A DNA stretch of 34,757 nt from Kiloniellales bacterium (GTDB lineage: Bacteria > Pseudomonadota > Alphaproteobacteria > Kiloniellales > JAKSDN01). The stretch spans positions 1-34,757 of the forward strand of contig JANQLT010000063.1 in NCBI GenBank assembly GCA_028280455.1, in the 5' to 3' direction. This document shows, piece by piece, positions 6,848-17,178 of this stretch. Made by a program: the position numbers and the translations under genes. The notes under the pieces were generated by a model. The model was not told where the DNA came from, made no database searches, and saw nothing but the letters and a program-made list of their open reading frames with translations. Every line of letters starts with the position of its first letter. The stretch's first letter is position 1.

Positions 6848-8812
6848 TCAGCCATCCGTATGGAAGTGGTCGTAGACCTTGCGGGCAACGGTCGTGCTGA
6901 TGCCCTCGACCGCCTCCAGGTCGGGCAGGCCGGCCCGCGCCACCGCGCCGGCCGAGCCGAAGTGATTGAGCAGGCTGCGCTTGCGCTTGGCACCGATGCC
7001 GGGGATCTCGTCCAGCACCGAGCGCAGCCGGGCCTTGCTGCGGCCCTGGCGGTGGCTGCCGATGGCGAAGCGGGGGGCCTCGTCGCGCAGGCGCTGCAGG
7101 AAGTAGAGCAGCGGGTCGCTGGGCGGCAGCAGGATCGGCGCCTTGTCCGGCAGGAAGATCCGCTCGCGCCCGGCGTTGCGCTCCGGGCCCTTGGCGATGG
7201 CGACGATCGGCAGGTCTTCCAGGCCGAGCTCGGCGAGCACTTCCTGGGCGACGTTGAGCTGGCCCCGGCCGCCATCGATCAGGATCAGGTCCGGCCAGGT
7301 GGCGCCCTCGCGCTCCGGGTTCTCCTTGAGGGCCCGCGACAGGCGCCGGGTCAGCACCTCGCGCATCATGCCGTAGTCGTCGCCGGCCGCCAGCTCGCCC
7401 TTGATCTTGAACTTCCGATAGCTGGTCTTCACGAAGCCCTCGGGACCGGCGACGATCATCGCGCCGTAGGGCTGGGCGCCCTGGATGTGGCTGTTGTCGT
7501 AGACCTCGACGCGCTCCGGCGCGGCGTCCAGGCCGAAGGCCTCGGCCAGCAGCTCCAGGCGCTTGCGCTGGCTGCTGCTCTCGGTCAGGCGGCGGCTGAG
7601 GGCCTCGCGGGCATTGGCGATGGCCTGCTCGACCAGCTTGCGCTTGGCGCCGCGCTGCGGCCGCAGCAGGCTCACCTTGCGCTCGGCCTTGTGGCTCAGC
7701 GCCTCGGCGATCAGCGCCTGCTCCTCGGGCCCGTGGCTCAGGATGATCAGCGGCGGCGGCGGCTTGTTGTCGTAGAACTGGGCGACGAAGGCCGAGAGCA
7801 CCTGCTCGATGCTGAGCTGCTTGTCGTGCGAGGGGAAGTAGGCCCGGTTGCCGTAGTTGCGGCCGGCCCGGAAGAAGAACACCTGGACGCAGGTCTGGCC
7901 GCCTTCCTGATGGGCGGCGATGACGTCGGCGTCGTCGATGTTCTCGACGTTGATGTCCTGGTGCGACTGGATATGCGCCAGCGCCCGCAGGCGGTCGCGG
8001 CAGACCGCGGCGGCCTCGAAGTCGAGGCGGTCGGAGGCCGCCTGCATCTCGGCGGCCAGCTCCGCCTGGATGTCGTGGGACTGGCCGGTCAGGAACTCGC
8101 CGGCCTGGCGCACCAGGGCGGCATAGTCCGCCTCGGAGATCCGGCCGACGCAGGGCGCCGCGCAGCGCTTGATCTGGTACATCAGGCAGGGCCGGGTCCG
8201 CGCGGCGAAAACGGCATCGGAACAGGAACGCAGCAGAAACGCCTTTTCCAGGGCGGTGACCGTGCGGTTGACCGCGCCGGCCGAGGCGAAGGGCCCGAAG
8301 TACCGGCCGTCGCGGTTGTGGGCGCCGCGGAACTTGGTGATCTGCGGGAAGGCGTGGTCGGCCGTCATCAAGATGTAGGGAAAGGACTTGTCGTCGCGCA
8401 GCAGGACGTTGAAGCGCGGCATGAAGCGCTTGATCAGGTTGCTCTCGAGCAGCAGCGCCTCGACCTCGGTGTGGGTGGTCACCACCTCGACCTTGGCGGT
8501 CTCCGCCACCATGCGCTGCAGGCGGTGCGGCAGCTTCGCGAGCTGGCCGTAGGTCGCGACCCGTTTCTTGAGGTTGCGCGCCTTGCCGACGTAGTGCGGG
8601 TCGCCCCGGCGGTTCAGCATGCGGTAGACGCCGGGGCCGCCGCTCAGGTTCCGCACCGCCTCGGCGATCGCCTCGATGCCGCGCGAGATCGAGGCCGCGC
8701 CGGGACTCGGGTCGTAAGGCTCTGCTTCTTCTGCAAGTTCCGGCGCCATGGCGGCGCGCTTGCCGCCGGCCGAGGGATCGTCTTGTCGGCGCTTGCCGCG
8801 CAGTCGTGCCAT
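6848..8812 (-). CDS. uvrC: Excinuclease ABC subunit C
   Basis: UvrC makes the dual incisions of nucleotide excision repair. From the chosen ATG at 8812 the protein is 654 residues. It has the GIY-YIG nuclease near the N terminus ([21 protein letters not shown]), a UVR domain that contacts UvrB ([20 protein letters not shown]) in the middle, the RNase H-like 3'-or-5' nuclease ([31 protein letters not shown]), and a tandem helix-hairpin-helix at the end ([37 protein letters not shown]). A 12-residue extension to a TTG at 8848 is possible but less likely. uvrB lies in the same window at 12750-14939. I found no GAAC-type alphaproteobacterial SOS box upstream. Confidence 0.97.
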   Translation of the reverse strand: MARLRGKRRQDDPSAGGKRAAMAPELAEEAEPYDPSPGAASISRGIEAIAEAVRNLSGGPGVYRMLNRRGDPHYVGKARNLKKRVATYGQLAKLPHRLQRMVAETAKVEVVTTHTEVEALLLESNLIKRFMPRFNVLLRDDKSFPYILMTADHAFPQITKFRGAHNRDGRYFGPFASAGAVNRTVTALEKAFLLRSCSDAVFAARTRPCLMYQIKRCAAPCVGRISEADYAALVRQAGEFLTGQSHDIQAELAAEMQAASDRLDFEAAAVCRDRLRALAHIQSHQDINVENIDDADVIAAHQEGGQTCVQVFFFRAGRNYGNRAYFPSHDKQLSIEQVLSAFVAQFYDNKPPPPLIILSHGPEEQALIAEALSHKAERKVSLLRPQRGAKRKLVEQAIANAREALSRRLTESSSQRKRLELLAEAFGLDAAPERVEVYDNSHIQGAQPYGAMIVAGPEGFVKTSYRKFKIKGELAAGDDYGMMREVLTRRLSRALKENPEREGATWPDLILIDGGRGQLNVAQEVLAELGLEDLPIVAIAKGPERNAGRERIFLPDKAPILLPPSDPLLYFLQRLRDEAPRFAIGSHRQGRSKARLRSVLDEIPGIGAKRKRSLLNHFGSAGAVARAGLPDLEAVEGISTTVARKVYDHFHTDG

Positions 8813-9302
8813 GGCCGCACTAAAACCGAGTTGCGCCGGCGCCGTCAACGACCGCCCCGGCGAGCCTCCGGGGCCCGCCGCGCCCTGCCCAATCCGGCCG
8901 CCATACTGTCCACGATTCGTGTGGATAAGTTTGTGGTTTTCGCCTCTGCGGGAAAGCCTTAACCAACAAAATCACGGCCTTCGTTCGGATTGCACAAAAT
9001 TTGGGCAACACAGCTAAGGCGCTGAAAAAATTACAAGATTGAGAAGTCAAGAGTTACTGATTGATGAAATCAAAAAAGCCCTCGGCGCCCTTTCTGCGGC
9101 TAGTCGGGCCATCTAGCTGCTGTGAACAACTTCGCTGAGAGTCCATTGGAAGTTGCCACGATGGCAAGGAGTTAGGTCAAGGAATCCGGCCCCGCCGGGC
9201 CCCCCGCCGGGCGCTCCCGGGGCGCCGCGCCAGGGCCGGCGGGCGGCAGCGGCGGCGCCTTGCCTTGGCCTGGTCGAGACGACGCAAGTCATGGCCCGGC
9301 CT
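8813..9302. other. AT-rich intergenic region upstream of uvrC
   Basis: The gap between uvrC (leftward) and the stop of the next minus-strand gene is 490 bases. From about 8925 to 9150 it is strikingly AT-rich for this genome, then becomes very GC-rich (9185-9250, short GGGCC/GGCCC arms). It probably holds the uvrC promoter. A 25-codon TTG-started frame at 9039-9116 reads LRSQELLIDEIKKALGALSA, helix-like, without a clear Shine-Dalgarno; it may be a remnant. No larger gene is supported. Confidence 0.6.
8920..8928 (-). promoter_or_regulatory. Candidate DnaA box
   Basis: TGTGGATAA on the plus strand is the reverse complement of TTATCCACA, a perfect DnaA box. A weaker near-match (TGTGAACAA) lies at 9121-9129, with AT-rich sequence between. 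A single perfect box is insufficient to call an origin. Confidence 0.4.
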
Positions 9303-10100
9303 TTACTCCCGTTCCATCGACTGACTCTTGCCGGCTTGTGCCCAGCCCAGGTGCTGGCCGCCGTCGAGCGCGATCATCTGGCCGGTCATCGCCGGCATCG
9401 ACAGGATGAAGCGCAGCGCCGCGGCGACCTCCTCCGGCGTCGTGCCGCGCCCGAGCGGCATCAGCGCGCATTGCCGCTCGAACTCCGCGTCGCTTTGGCG
9501 CGGGCTCGGCAGGCAGGGGCCGGGGCCGACGGCGTTGACGCGGATGCGCGGCGCCAGCGCCAGGGCGAGCGTCTGGGTCAGGGTCCAGAGCCCGGCCTTG
9601 GACAGGGTGTAGCTGACGAAGTGCGGAGTCAGGTTCCAGACCCGCTGATCGAGCAGATTGACGATCGCACCGCCGCTCTCGGCCGGCAATTGCCGCGCGA
9701 AGCCCTGGCTGAGCAGGAACGGCGCCCGCAGGTTCGGCTCCAGATGCTGGTCCCAGCTCTCGCGCGTGGCGCTGTCCACGCCGTCGTGCTCGAAGGCCGA
9801 GGCGTTGTTGACCAGGCAGCCGAGCGGACCGAGCGCCGCGCCGGCGGACTCGATCAGGCGCGCAGTCTCGGCTTCGCGCGCCAGGTCCGCCTGCAGGGTC
9901 ACGGCGCGGCCGCCGGCCGCCTCGATCTCCCGCCGCAGCGACTCCGCCTCGGCCTCGGCGCCGCGGTAGTGCAGGGCCAGCGCCCAGCCGTCGGCGGCCA
10001 GGGCGAGCGCCAAGGCCCGGCCGATCCGCTTGCCGGCCCCCGTCACCAGGGCGGCGCGGGGATAGTCGAGGCTATGGCGCGGTGTTTCGCTGTCGGTCAT
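9303..10100 (-). CDS. SDR oxidoreductase of the pteridine reductase / FolM type
   Basis: The 265-residue short-chain dehydrogenase starts at the ATG at 10100. It has the N-terminal NADPH motif VTGAGKRIGRAL, in which the glycine-rich loop follows the TGxxxRxG form used by pteridine reductases and FolM, and NNASAF in place of NNAG. The catalytic region reads NLLDQRVWNLTPHFVSYTLSK: an aspartate stands 13 residues before the YxxxK tyrosine, where classical SDRs have serine. That Asp-Tyr-Lys arrangement is the one known from PTR1. The likely reaction is NADPH-dependent reduction of dihydromonapterin or dihydrofolate. Substrate assignment is inference. It is 62 bases after the exchanger gene, with a hairpin between. 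Confidence 0.9.
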   Translation of the reverse strand: MTDSETPRHSLDYPRAALVTGAGKRIGRALALALAADGWALALHYRGAEAEAESLRREIEAAGGRAVTLQADLAREAETARLIESAGAALGPLGCLVNNASAFEHDGVDSATRESWDQHLEPNLRAPFLLSQGFARQLPAESGGAIVNLLDQRVWNLTPHFVSYTLSKAGLWTLTQTLALALAPRIRVNAVGPGPCLPSPRQSDAEFERQCALMPLGRGTTPEEVAAALRFILSMPAMTGQMIALDGGQHLGWAQAGKSQSMERE

Positions 10101-10125
10101 GGCACGGGAGCATGCGCAAGAGGCC

Positions 10126-10145
10126 CTGGCCCCACAAGGGGCCAG
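10126..10145. terminator. Short perfect hairpin between SDR and exchanger genes
   Basis: CTGGCCCC (10126-10133) and GGGGCCAG (10138-10145) form a perfect 8-bp stem around ACAA. It lies just after the exchanger stop on the minus strand. No T-run follows, so it may be a weak or Rho-assisted terminator or an mRNA-stabilising stem. Confidence 0.4.
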
Positions 10146-10162
10146 AGGAAAGGGCCGGGCGC

Positions 10163-11152
10163 TCAGGCGATCGGCATGCGATGGAACTGCATGCCGATGT
10201 AGAGCGCGTAGAGCAGCAGGAAGAAGCCGCCCTCCCAGCGGCCGATCCGCCAGCCGGTCAGCATGACCGGCAGCAGCAGCAGGCTGACGCCCAGCATGAC
10301 CCAGATATCGAGCCTGAGGATCTCTTCGGAGACGCTGAAGGGCACCACCAGGCCCATGACGGCCAGCACCGAGAGGATGTTGAAGAGGTTGGAGCCGAGC
10401 ACGTTGCCGAGGGCGACCTCGCTGTGCTGGCGCAGCCCGGCGACGATCGCCGTGGCCAGCTCCGGCAGGGAGGTGCCGACGGCGACCAGGGTCAGGCCGA
10501 TGACCGCTTCCGAGACGCCGATCGCCAGGGCGATGTCGACCGCCCCGTCGATCAGCAGCTCGGAGCCGACCACCAGCAGCACGACCCCGATGACGACCAG
10601 GCCGAGCGCGACCCACCAGCGGGTCGGCAGGCCTTCTTCATCCTCTTCCGCCTCGCCGTCGCCGTTGCCGTTCTTGGCGTCCTGCTCGCGCTTCTTCTTC
10701 AGCCGGCGCTCGCGCTGGTAGCTGTAGGCCAGGTAGCCGACCAGCAGGGCGAGCATGACGATGCCGTGGACCCAGTGGATCACGCCGGCCAGGGCGAAGA
10801 CGACGAAGAGGATGCTGGCGAGCACCACGGCGACGCCGTCGCGCAGGACCTCGCTCGGCCGGGTCGCGATCGGCCAGAGCACGGCGCCGGCACCGAGAAT
10901 CAGCAGGACGTTGGCGATGTTGGAGCCGACCACGTTGCCGACGCCGACGTCGGGGAAGCCCTCGAGGCCGGCCGCCACGACCACGACCATCTCGGGCATC
11001 GAGGTCGCCGCGGCGACCACCGTGAAGCCGATCAGCAGCTTGGACAGGCCGAGCTGGGCCGCCAGCCCGACCGCGCCGCGCAGCAGCACCTCGCCACCGA
11101 ACAGCAGCAGGGCCAGGCCGCCGGCCGCCTTCAATGCCGAGATCAGGATCAA
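10163..11152 (-). CDS. Calcium/sodium antiporter (CaCA family, YrbG-like)
   Basis: The 329-residue inner-membrane protein shows the two inverted alpha repeats of Na/Ca exchangers: GFTVVAAATSMPEM with GNVVGSNIANVL in the first half, and GLTLVAVGTSLPELAT with GNVLGSNLFNIL in the second. About ten hydrophobic segments are visible, separated by a charged cytoplasmic loop near residues 148-175 (RERRLKKKREQ... followed by acidic EEDEE). The start is a TTG at 11152, preceded by GAGGG about nine bases upstream; no in-frame ATG or GTG lies further upstream. The family exports Ca2+ (or takes up Na+) using the opposite gradient. It stands alone between msrB and the SDR gene. Confidence 0.93.
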   Translation of the reverse strand: MILISALKAAGGLALLLFGGEVLLRGAVGLAAQLGLSKLLIGFTVVAAATSMPEMVVVVAAGLEGFPDVGVGNVVGSNIANVLLILGAGAVLWPIATRPSEVLRDGVAVVLASILFVVFALAGVIHWVHGIVMLALLVGYLAYSYQRERRLKKKREQDAKNGNGDGEAEEDEEGLPTRWWVALGLVVIGVVLLVVGSELLIDGAVDIALAIGVSEAVIGLTLVAVGTSLPELATAIVAGLRQHSEVALGNVLGSNLFNILSVLAVMGLVVPFSVSEEILRLDIWVMLGVSLLLLPVMLTGWRIGRWEGGFFLLLYALYIGMQFHRMPIA

Positions 11153-11418
11153 GACGCGCGCGCCCTCGGACAGGACCGCGCGACCGTCAGGCTCGTCCGG
11201 GCTCCCTTATGATCGCGCAAAAACATCGCGCTCAGACCTCGGCTGGCGTCGTTCCTTGCCTCCGGCGGACGCGGTGGGGCCCTCTGCGGGGCCGCGGCGC
11301 AAGCGGAGATCTGCCCCCCTAACGGCAGTCGCTTCTAAATGCGGACGGATGCCGGGGATTTCAACAGAATTGCCCATCCCCGCGGCCGCCCGGCGCTGCC
11401 AGGGGCCGCCCGGGCGGC

Positions 11419-11838
11419 TCAGCCGCCGTCCTCCGGCTCCAGCTTGAGGGAGGCGGAATTCATGCAGTAGCGCTGGCCGGTCGGCGCCGGGCCGTCGGGG
11501 AAGACGTGGCCCAGGTGGGCGCCGCAGCGGCTGCAATGGACCTCGGTGCGTACCATGAAGAGGCTGCGGTCCTCCTCCTCGCCGACCGGGGCACCCTCGA
11601 GAGGCCTGGTGAAGGAAGGCCAGCCGGTGCCGGAATCGAACTTGTCGCTCGAGCTGAACAAGGGCGCGCCGCAGCACACGCAGTGGTAGGTCCCCGCGGT
11701 CTTGCAGTCGTGGTAGGCGTTCTGGAAGGGGCGCTCGGTGGCGGAGAGCCGCGTCACCCGATACTGCTCGGGCGTGAGCTGCTTCATCCAGTCTTCGTTG
11801 CTCTTGACGACTTTCTCTGACGCGGTCTTGTCGGACAC
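11419..11838 (-). CDS. msrB: Peptide-methionine (R)-S-oxide reductase MsrB
   Basis: MsrB repairs methionine-R-sulfoxide in proteins in the cytoplasm with thioredoxin as reductant. The 139-residue protein has all key features: zinc-binding CxxC pairs (C53/C56 in CVCC and C102/C105 in CSRC), GTGWPSF at 70-76, GHVFPDGP at 110-117 and the catalytic cysteine C125 in RYCMNSASL. No signal peptide is seen. It complements the periplasmic MsrP at 33488-34459, which handles exported proteins. The gap to the exchanger gene (266 bases) holds no recognisable gene. Confidence 0.97.
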   Translation of the reverse strand: MSDKTASEKVVKSNEDWMKQLTPEQYRVTRLSATERPFQNAYHDCKTAGTYHCVCCGAPLFSSSDKFDSGTGWPSFTRPLEGAPVGEEEDRSLFMVRTEVHCSRCGAHLGHVFPDGPAPTGQRYCMNSASLKLEPEDGG

Positions 11839-11913
11839 GGGCGGCCTCCTCGGAGCGGCTTCGGCCCGACTCTGCCGGGCCGTCCCGGCCGCTTCAAGGC
11901 CGGGGCGCCGCCC

Positions 11914-12153
11914 TCAGTCGGCGAGAACGACGAGCAGCGGGAAGAGGATACAGACGAAAAGCACCGACCAGACCAGCCAAGCCGGCTGCTCATGCGCCGC
12001 TCGCCCGACGCCCGGCAGGCGGTGACGCAGGATTTCTATCGCCCGCCCTTTGCGTTCCCGTCTCGCTTCGCCGCTGTCCAAGGGCCTCTCCGACAGATCT
12101 CTACAAGATGTCGGCGTGCCTTGGGGCGAGATCAAGGGCCGCGGCGACGCCAC
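11914..12153 (-). CDS. Possible small single-span membrane protein
   Basis: A 79-residue frame lies in the 325-base gap between greB and msrB. Its last 28 residues (EQPAWLVWSVLFVCILFPLL then VVLAD) form one convincing transmembrane helix, preceded by a basic segment (ARRERKGRAIEILRHRL). The only start is a GTG at 12153 without a good Shine-Dalgarno, and the first 30 residues look non-native, so the true start may be internal or the frame may be spurious. No family is recognised. A convincing membrane helix next to its stop codon is the main reason for listing it. Confidence 0.3.
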   Translation of the reverse strand: MASPRPLISPQGTPTSCRDLSERPLDSGEARRERKGRAIEILRHRLPGVGRAAHEQPAWLVWSVLFVCILFPLLVVLAD

Positions 12154-12163
12154 GGCAAGCCGA

Positions 12164-12721
12164 TCACGTCTCCAAATAGCTGATCTCGAGGACTTCGAGC
12201 TCCTCGATGCCGCCGGGGGTGCGCAGCTTGACGACGTCGCCTTCCACGGCCTTGAGCAGGGCGCGGCCGACCGGCGAGACCCAGCTCACCTCGCCGCGCT
12301 CGTGGCGCACCTCGTCGACCCCGACGATCCTGACGGTGCGCTCCTCGTCGCGGCTGTTGGCGTAGGTCACGGTGGCGCCGAAGAAGACCTGGTCGCGCCT
12401 GGTCTGCCGGCGCATGTCGACCACCTCGACGCTCTCCAGGCGCTTGACCAGGAAGCGGATGCGCCGGTCGATCTCGCGCAGCCGCTTCTTGCCGTAGATG
12501 TAATCGCCGTTCTCCGAGCGGTCGCCGTTGCCGGCGGCCCAGGCGACGACCTCGACCACCTTCGGCCGCTCGACGCCGGTGAGCTGCTTCAGCTCGGCCT
12601 CGAGCCGGGCGCGGCCGGCGGGCGTGATGTAGTTCTTCACACCCCTGGGCAGGCTGTCCGCGGCTTCCGGCAGGTCGTCATCGTCGTCGCCGTCGCTTTC
12701 CTTGGTGAAGGCCTTGCTCAT
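12164..12721 (-). CDS. greB: Transcription elongation factor GreB
   Basis: GreB binds the RNA polymerase secondary channel and stimulates cleavage of backtracked transcripts. The 185-residue product begins at the ATG at 12721. It has an acidic N-terminal extension (DGDDDDD), then [16 protein letters not shown] opening the coiled-coil domain, the [15 protein letters not shown] tip ([25 protein letters not shown]) with the acidic residues near the catalytic magnesium, and the FKBP-like C-terminal domain ([29 protein letters not shown]). It is 28 bases downstream of uvrB, so the two repair- and transcription-related genes may be co-transcribed. Confidence 0.93.
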   Translation of the reverse strand: MSKAFTKESDGDDDDDLPEAADSLPRGVKNYITPAGRARLEAELKQLTGVERPKVVEVVAWAAGNGDRSENGDYIYGKKRLREIDRRIRFLVKRLESVEVVDMRRQTRRDQVFFGATVTYANSRDEERTVRIVGVDEVRHERGEVSWVSPVGRALLKAVEGDVVKLRTPGGIEELEVLEISYLET

Positions 12722-12749
12722 TTCGTTTTGTGCCTCGGGAAGACCCTCG

Positions 12750-14939
<2,190 letters not shown>

Positions 14940-15197
14940 CTGTCCTATCTAGCCTGCCGTCGCGGCGAGCGCCACCGGACCGGCGCCGCCCTGCCGGCCC
15001 CCGCGCCGGCCTGCTGACAGGGACTGGCAGTTGGGGCCTCATCCCTTTGAGGGAGACGATCGGCTCGCACTCGTGTTGATTGCAGTCGTACTATTTGATA
15101 CTCGTTTTGAGGGCAAAAATGAGATCTCGCTCGCGCCACAGCCGCGGCCCGGGGCCGACGTGGGGCGTTTGGGCCGGCGAGGGCGCGAGGGGACCCG

Positions 15198-15458
15198 ATG
15201 GGTCGCGACATCAGACTACCGGATAGGGGGGAGTCCGCGAGCGGCGATCGGGCCGAGACCCGCAAGGCCCTGGGCATGGCCCACACCGAGCTGCTCTACG
15301 CCGCCGCCGAGCTGCGCAGCGCGGCCAGCCGCGGCGATCTAGACAACCGGGCCCTGCTCTACAACCTGGCCGATTCCCTCGAATCCGCCGCCGACCGCCT
15401 CCGGGAGCCCCAGCGCGAGGCGGCCCTGCCGAGGCCCATTTCGCAAAACGGCGACTGA
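15198..15458 (+). CDS. Small protein of unknown function
   Basis: The 86-residue frame starts at an ATG at 15198 with AGGGG five bases upstream. The product is predominantly alpha-helical by eye: ALGMAHTELLYAAAELRSAA and LYNLADSLESAADRLREPQ look like two amphipathic helices joined by SRGDLDNRAL, with no cysteines, no signal and no membrane segment. I do not recognise a family. It is transcribed divergently from uvrB across a 258-base gap, which has an AT-rich stretch at about 15075-15125 suitable for promoters, and lies 106 bases before the transporter gene. Confidence 0.6.
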   Translation: MGRDIRLPDRGESASGDRAETRKALGMAHTELLYAAAELRSAASRGDLDNRALLYNLADSLESAADRLREPQREAALPRPISQNGD

Positions 15459-15564
15459 CGGCCGGCCGCGCCGGCCATGCCGGCCGAGCAAGGGTGCCTC
15501 CCGGCTTCGGCTGTGGTGGGCCCCGTCGCGACTCGGCTAAGCTCGCGGCTTTTGGGGGACGTCC

Positions 15565-16476
15565 GTGCGCCGCCTGTTCCGTCGTTTCTACGACCTGCCC
15601 TACCTGCTGCTCGCCTTTTCGCCGCTCTGCTGGGCCGGCAACACGGTGGTCGGCCGGGCCGTGCGTGGCGAGATCCCGCCCTTCTCGATCAACTGGTGGC
15701 GCTGGGCCATCGCCAGCGCGATCCTGCTGGCCTTCGTGCGCAGCGACCTCTGGCGCCAGCGCGCCCTGGTCCTGCGCCATTGGAAGCTGGTGCTGTTCCT
15801 CGCCGCGACCGGTATCGTCGCCTTCCACTCCACGGTCTACATCGGCCTGCAGTACACCACGGCGATCAACGCCGCGCTGATCATTGCGCTCGGGCCGGTG
15901 CTGATCCTGCCGATGGCCCGCGTCCTGCTGCAGGAGAGCATGTCGGCGCTGCAGCTCCTCGGGGTGCTGCTGTCCTTCGTCGGCGTGGCGATCATCATCA
16001 CGCGCGCCGAGCTCTCGCTGCTCCTCGCCTTGGAGGTCAACCGCGGCGACCTCTGGCTGCTCGCCGGCTCGGCGCTCTGGGCGATCTACTCGGTCGGCGT
16101 CAAGCTGAAGCCGCCGGAGCTCGAGCCCATGGTCCTGCTGGTCGCCATCCTGCTGACCGGCCTGCTGCTCAACACGCCGCTCTACCTTTGGGAGATCGCC
16201 CAGGGCCGGCTGGTTCCCCTGCGGCCCGAGGCCTTCGCCGCCCTCGGCTACGTCGGCCTCTTCGCCGGCGTGCTGGCCTACATCTCCTGGAACCGCGGCG
16301 TCGAGCTGGTCGGGCCGAACAAGGCCGGCCTCTTCCTGCACCTGATCCCGGTCTACGGCGCGCTGCTCGCCTTCCTGTTCCTCGGCGAGCGCCTGCAGGC
16401 CTTCCACTTCGTCGGCGTCGCCTTCATCGTTCTCGGGATCGGCCTGACCAGCCGCTTCGCCGCCGGCAAGGCCTGA
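15565..16476 (+). CDS. DMT superfamily transporter, EamA type
   Basis: The 303-residue inner-membrane protein has about ten hydrophobic spans and two tandem EamA repeats, the first starting FSPLCWAGNTVVGRAV near residue 19 and the second DLWLLAGSALWAIYSVGVKL near residue 162. The conserved end-of-repeat pattern YTTAINAALIIALGPVLILP and GPNKAGLFLHLIPVYGALLA is clear. Such proteins export or import small metabolites such as amino acids, but the substrate cannot be predicted. The GTG start at 15565 is preceded by GGGGGA. The gene seems monocistronic. Confidence 0.93.
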   Translation: MRRLFRRFYDLPYLLLAFSPLCWAGNTVVGRAVRGEIPPFSINWWRWAIASAILLAFVRSDLWRQRALVLRHWKLVLFLAATGIVAFHSTVYIGLQYTTAINAALIIALGPVLILPMARVLLQESMSALQLLGVLLSFVGVAIIITRAELSLLLALEVNRGDLWLLAGSALWAIYSVGVKLKPPELEPMVLLVAILLTGLLLNTPLYLWEIAQGRLVPLRPEAFAALGYVGLFAGVLAYISWNRGVELVGPNKAGLFLHLIPVYGALLAFLFLGERLQAFHFVGVAFIVLGIGLTSRFAAGKA

Positions 16477-16514
16477 ACCGGCGCCCTGTCGTCATCGCGT
16501 CGGCTCACCCTGGC

Positions 16515-16560
16515 CTCTTATCATTATTGATATATATCTTTTGGGTTAATCGAATTTTAG
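16515..16560 (+). promoter_or_regulatory. AT-rich promoter region with a possible CtrA half-consensus site
   Basis: The gap between the transporter and the PAS gene contains an AT-rich block including TTGATATATATC. At 16546-16560 there is TTAA-N7-TTAG, seven of eight bases matching the alphaproteobacterial CtrA site TTAA-N7-TTAA. CtrA controls motility and chemotaxis genes in many Rhodospirillales, so a site before a taxis gene pair is plausible. It is a short motif and could be chance. Confidence 0.35.
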
Positions 16561-16638
16561 TGGCTGTCGCGAATTTTGAACCAGCAAGGTCAATCCCAAT
16601 TGACCGGGCCGACCCCTTGGCCTCGAAGCGAGCCGGCG

Positions 16639-17163
16639 ATGACCAAGTACGCGACGACCCCGACGAACCGCGAGCGGCGCTTCGGCGAGGACGAGATCAT
16701 CGTCAGCAAGACCGATGCCGCGGGCCGCATCACTTACGCCAACGACGTGTTCCTAAAGGTCGCCCTCTATCGCGAGAACGAGGTTCTCGGCCAGCCGCAC
16801 AGCCTCGTCCGGCATCCGGACATGCCGCGTTGCGTCTTCAAGCTGCTCTGGGACCAGATCCGGGCCGGCCGCGAGATCTTCGCCTACGTCAAGAACATGG
16901 CCAAGAACGGCGATCACTACTGGGTCTTCGCGCATGTCACGCCGAGCTTCGCCGGCGGCGACAAGGTCGTCGGCTTCCATTCGAACCGCCGCGCCCCGCG
17001 GCCTGAGGCCGTCGCTAAGATAGAGCCGGTCTACCGCAAGCTGGTCGAGATCGAGAACCGCCACGCCAACCGCAAGGACGGCATGAACGCGGGTTTCGCC
17101 GCCTTCTGCAAACTGCTGCAGAAGCACGGCGTCGAATACGACGAGTTCGTGTTCTCGATTTGA
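16639..17163 (+). CDS. Aer-like PAS sensor protein (FAD-type PAS, no signalling domain)
   Basis: The 174-residue soluble protein carries one PAS domain (about residues 15-110) of the Aer redox-sensor kind. Residues known to hold FAD in E. coli Aer are all present: Asn in YANDVF, Arg/His/Asp in VRHPDMP, Trp in KLLWDQI and the Asn of VKNMAKNGDHYW. The remaining 60 residues (KIEPVYRKLVEIENRHANRK and AFCKLLQKHGVEYDEFVFS) contain a helix similar to the one that follows the Aer PAS, but there is no membrane segment, HAMP or methyl-accepting domain. I preferred the ATG at 16639; a TTG at 16576 would add 21 unlikely residues. A soluble chemoreceptor begins 15 bases downstream, so the two probably work together in energy or redox taxis. 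Confidence 0.9.
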   Translation: MTKYATTPTNRERRFGEDEIIVSKTDAAGRITYANDVFLKVALYRENEVLGQPHSLVRHPDMPRCVFKLLWDQIRAGREIFAYVKNMAKNGDHYWVFAHVTPSFAGGDKVVGFHSNRRAPRPEAVAKIEPVYRKLVEIENRHANRKDGMNAGFAAFCKLLQKHGVEYDEFVFSI

Positions 17164-17178
17164 CGGGCAGCAGCAGCC

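Noticed and set aside
6743..8962. 739-codon plus-strand frame opposite uvrC and pgsA
   Set aside because: Mirrors the codon structure of uvrC and has no recognisable motif; UvrC has all its domains on the other strand.
8813..9302. Chromosomal replication origin
   Set aside because: Only one perfect DnaA box and no usual origin neighbours in the window; kept only as a low-priority observation.
11408..11427. GGCGGCTCAGCCGCC palindrome over the msrB stop codon as terminator
   Set aside because: Includes coding bases and stop in the stem, has no T-run, and such short GC palindromes are common here.
14940..15197. SOS (LexA) box for uvrB or uvrC
   Set aside because: No GAAC-N7-GAAC or GTTC-N7-GTTC pattern seen upstream of either gene.
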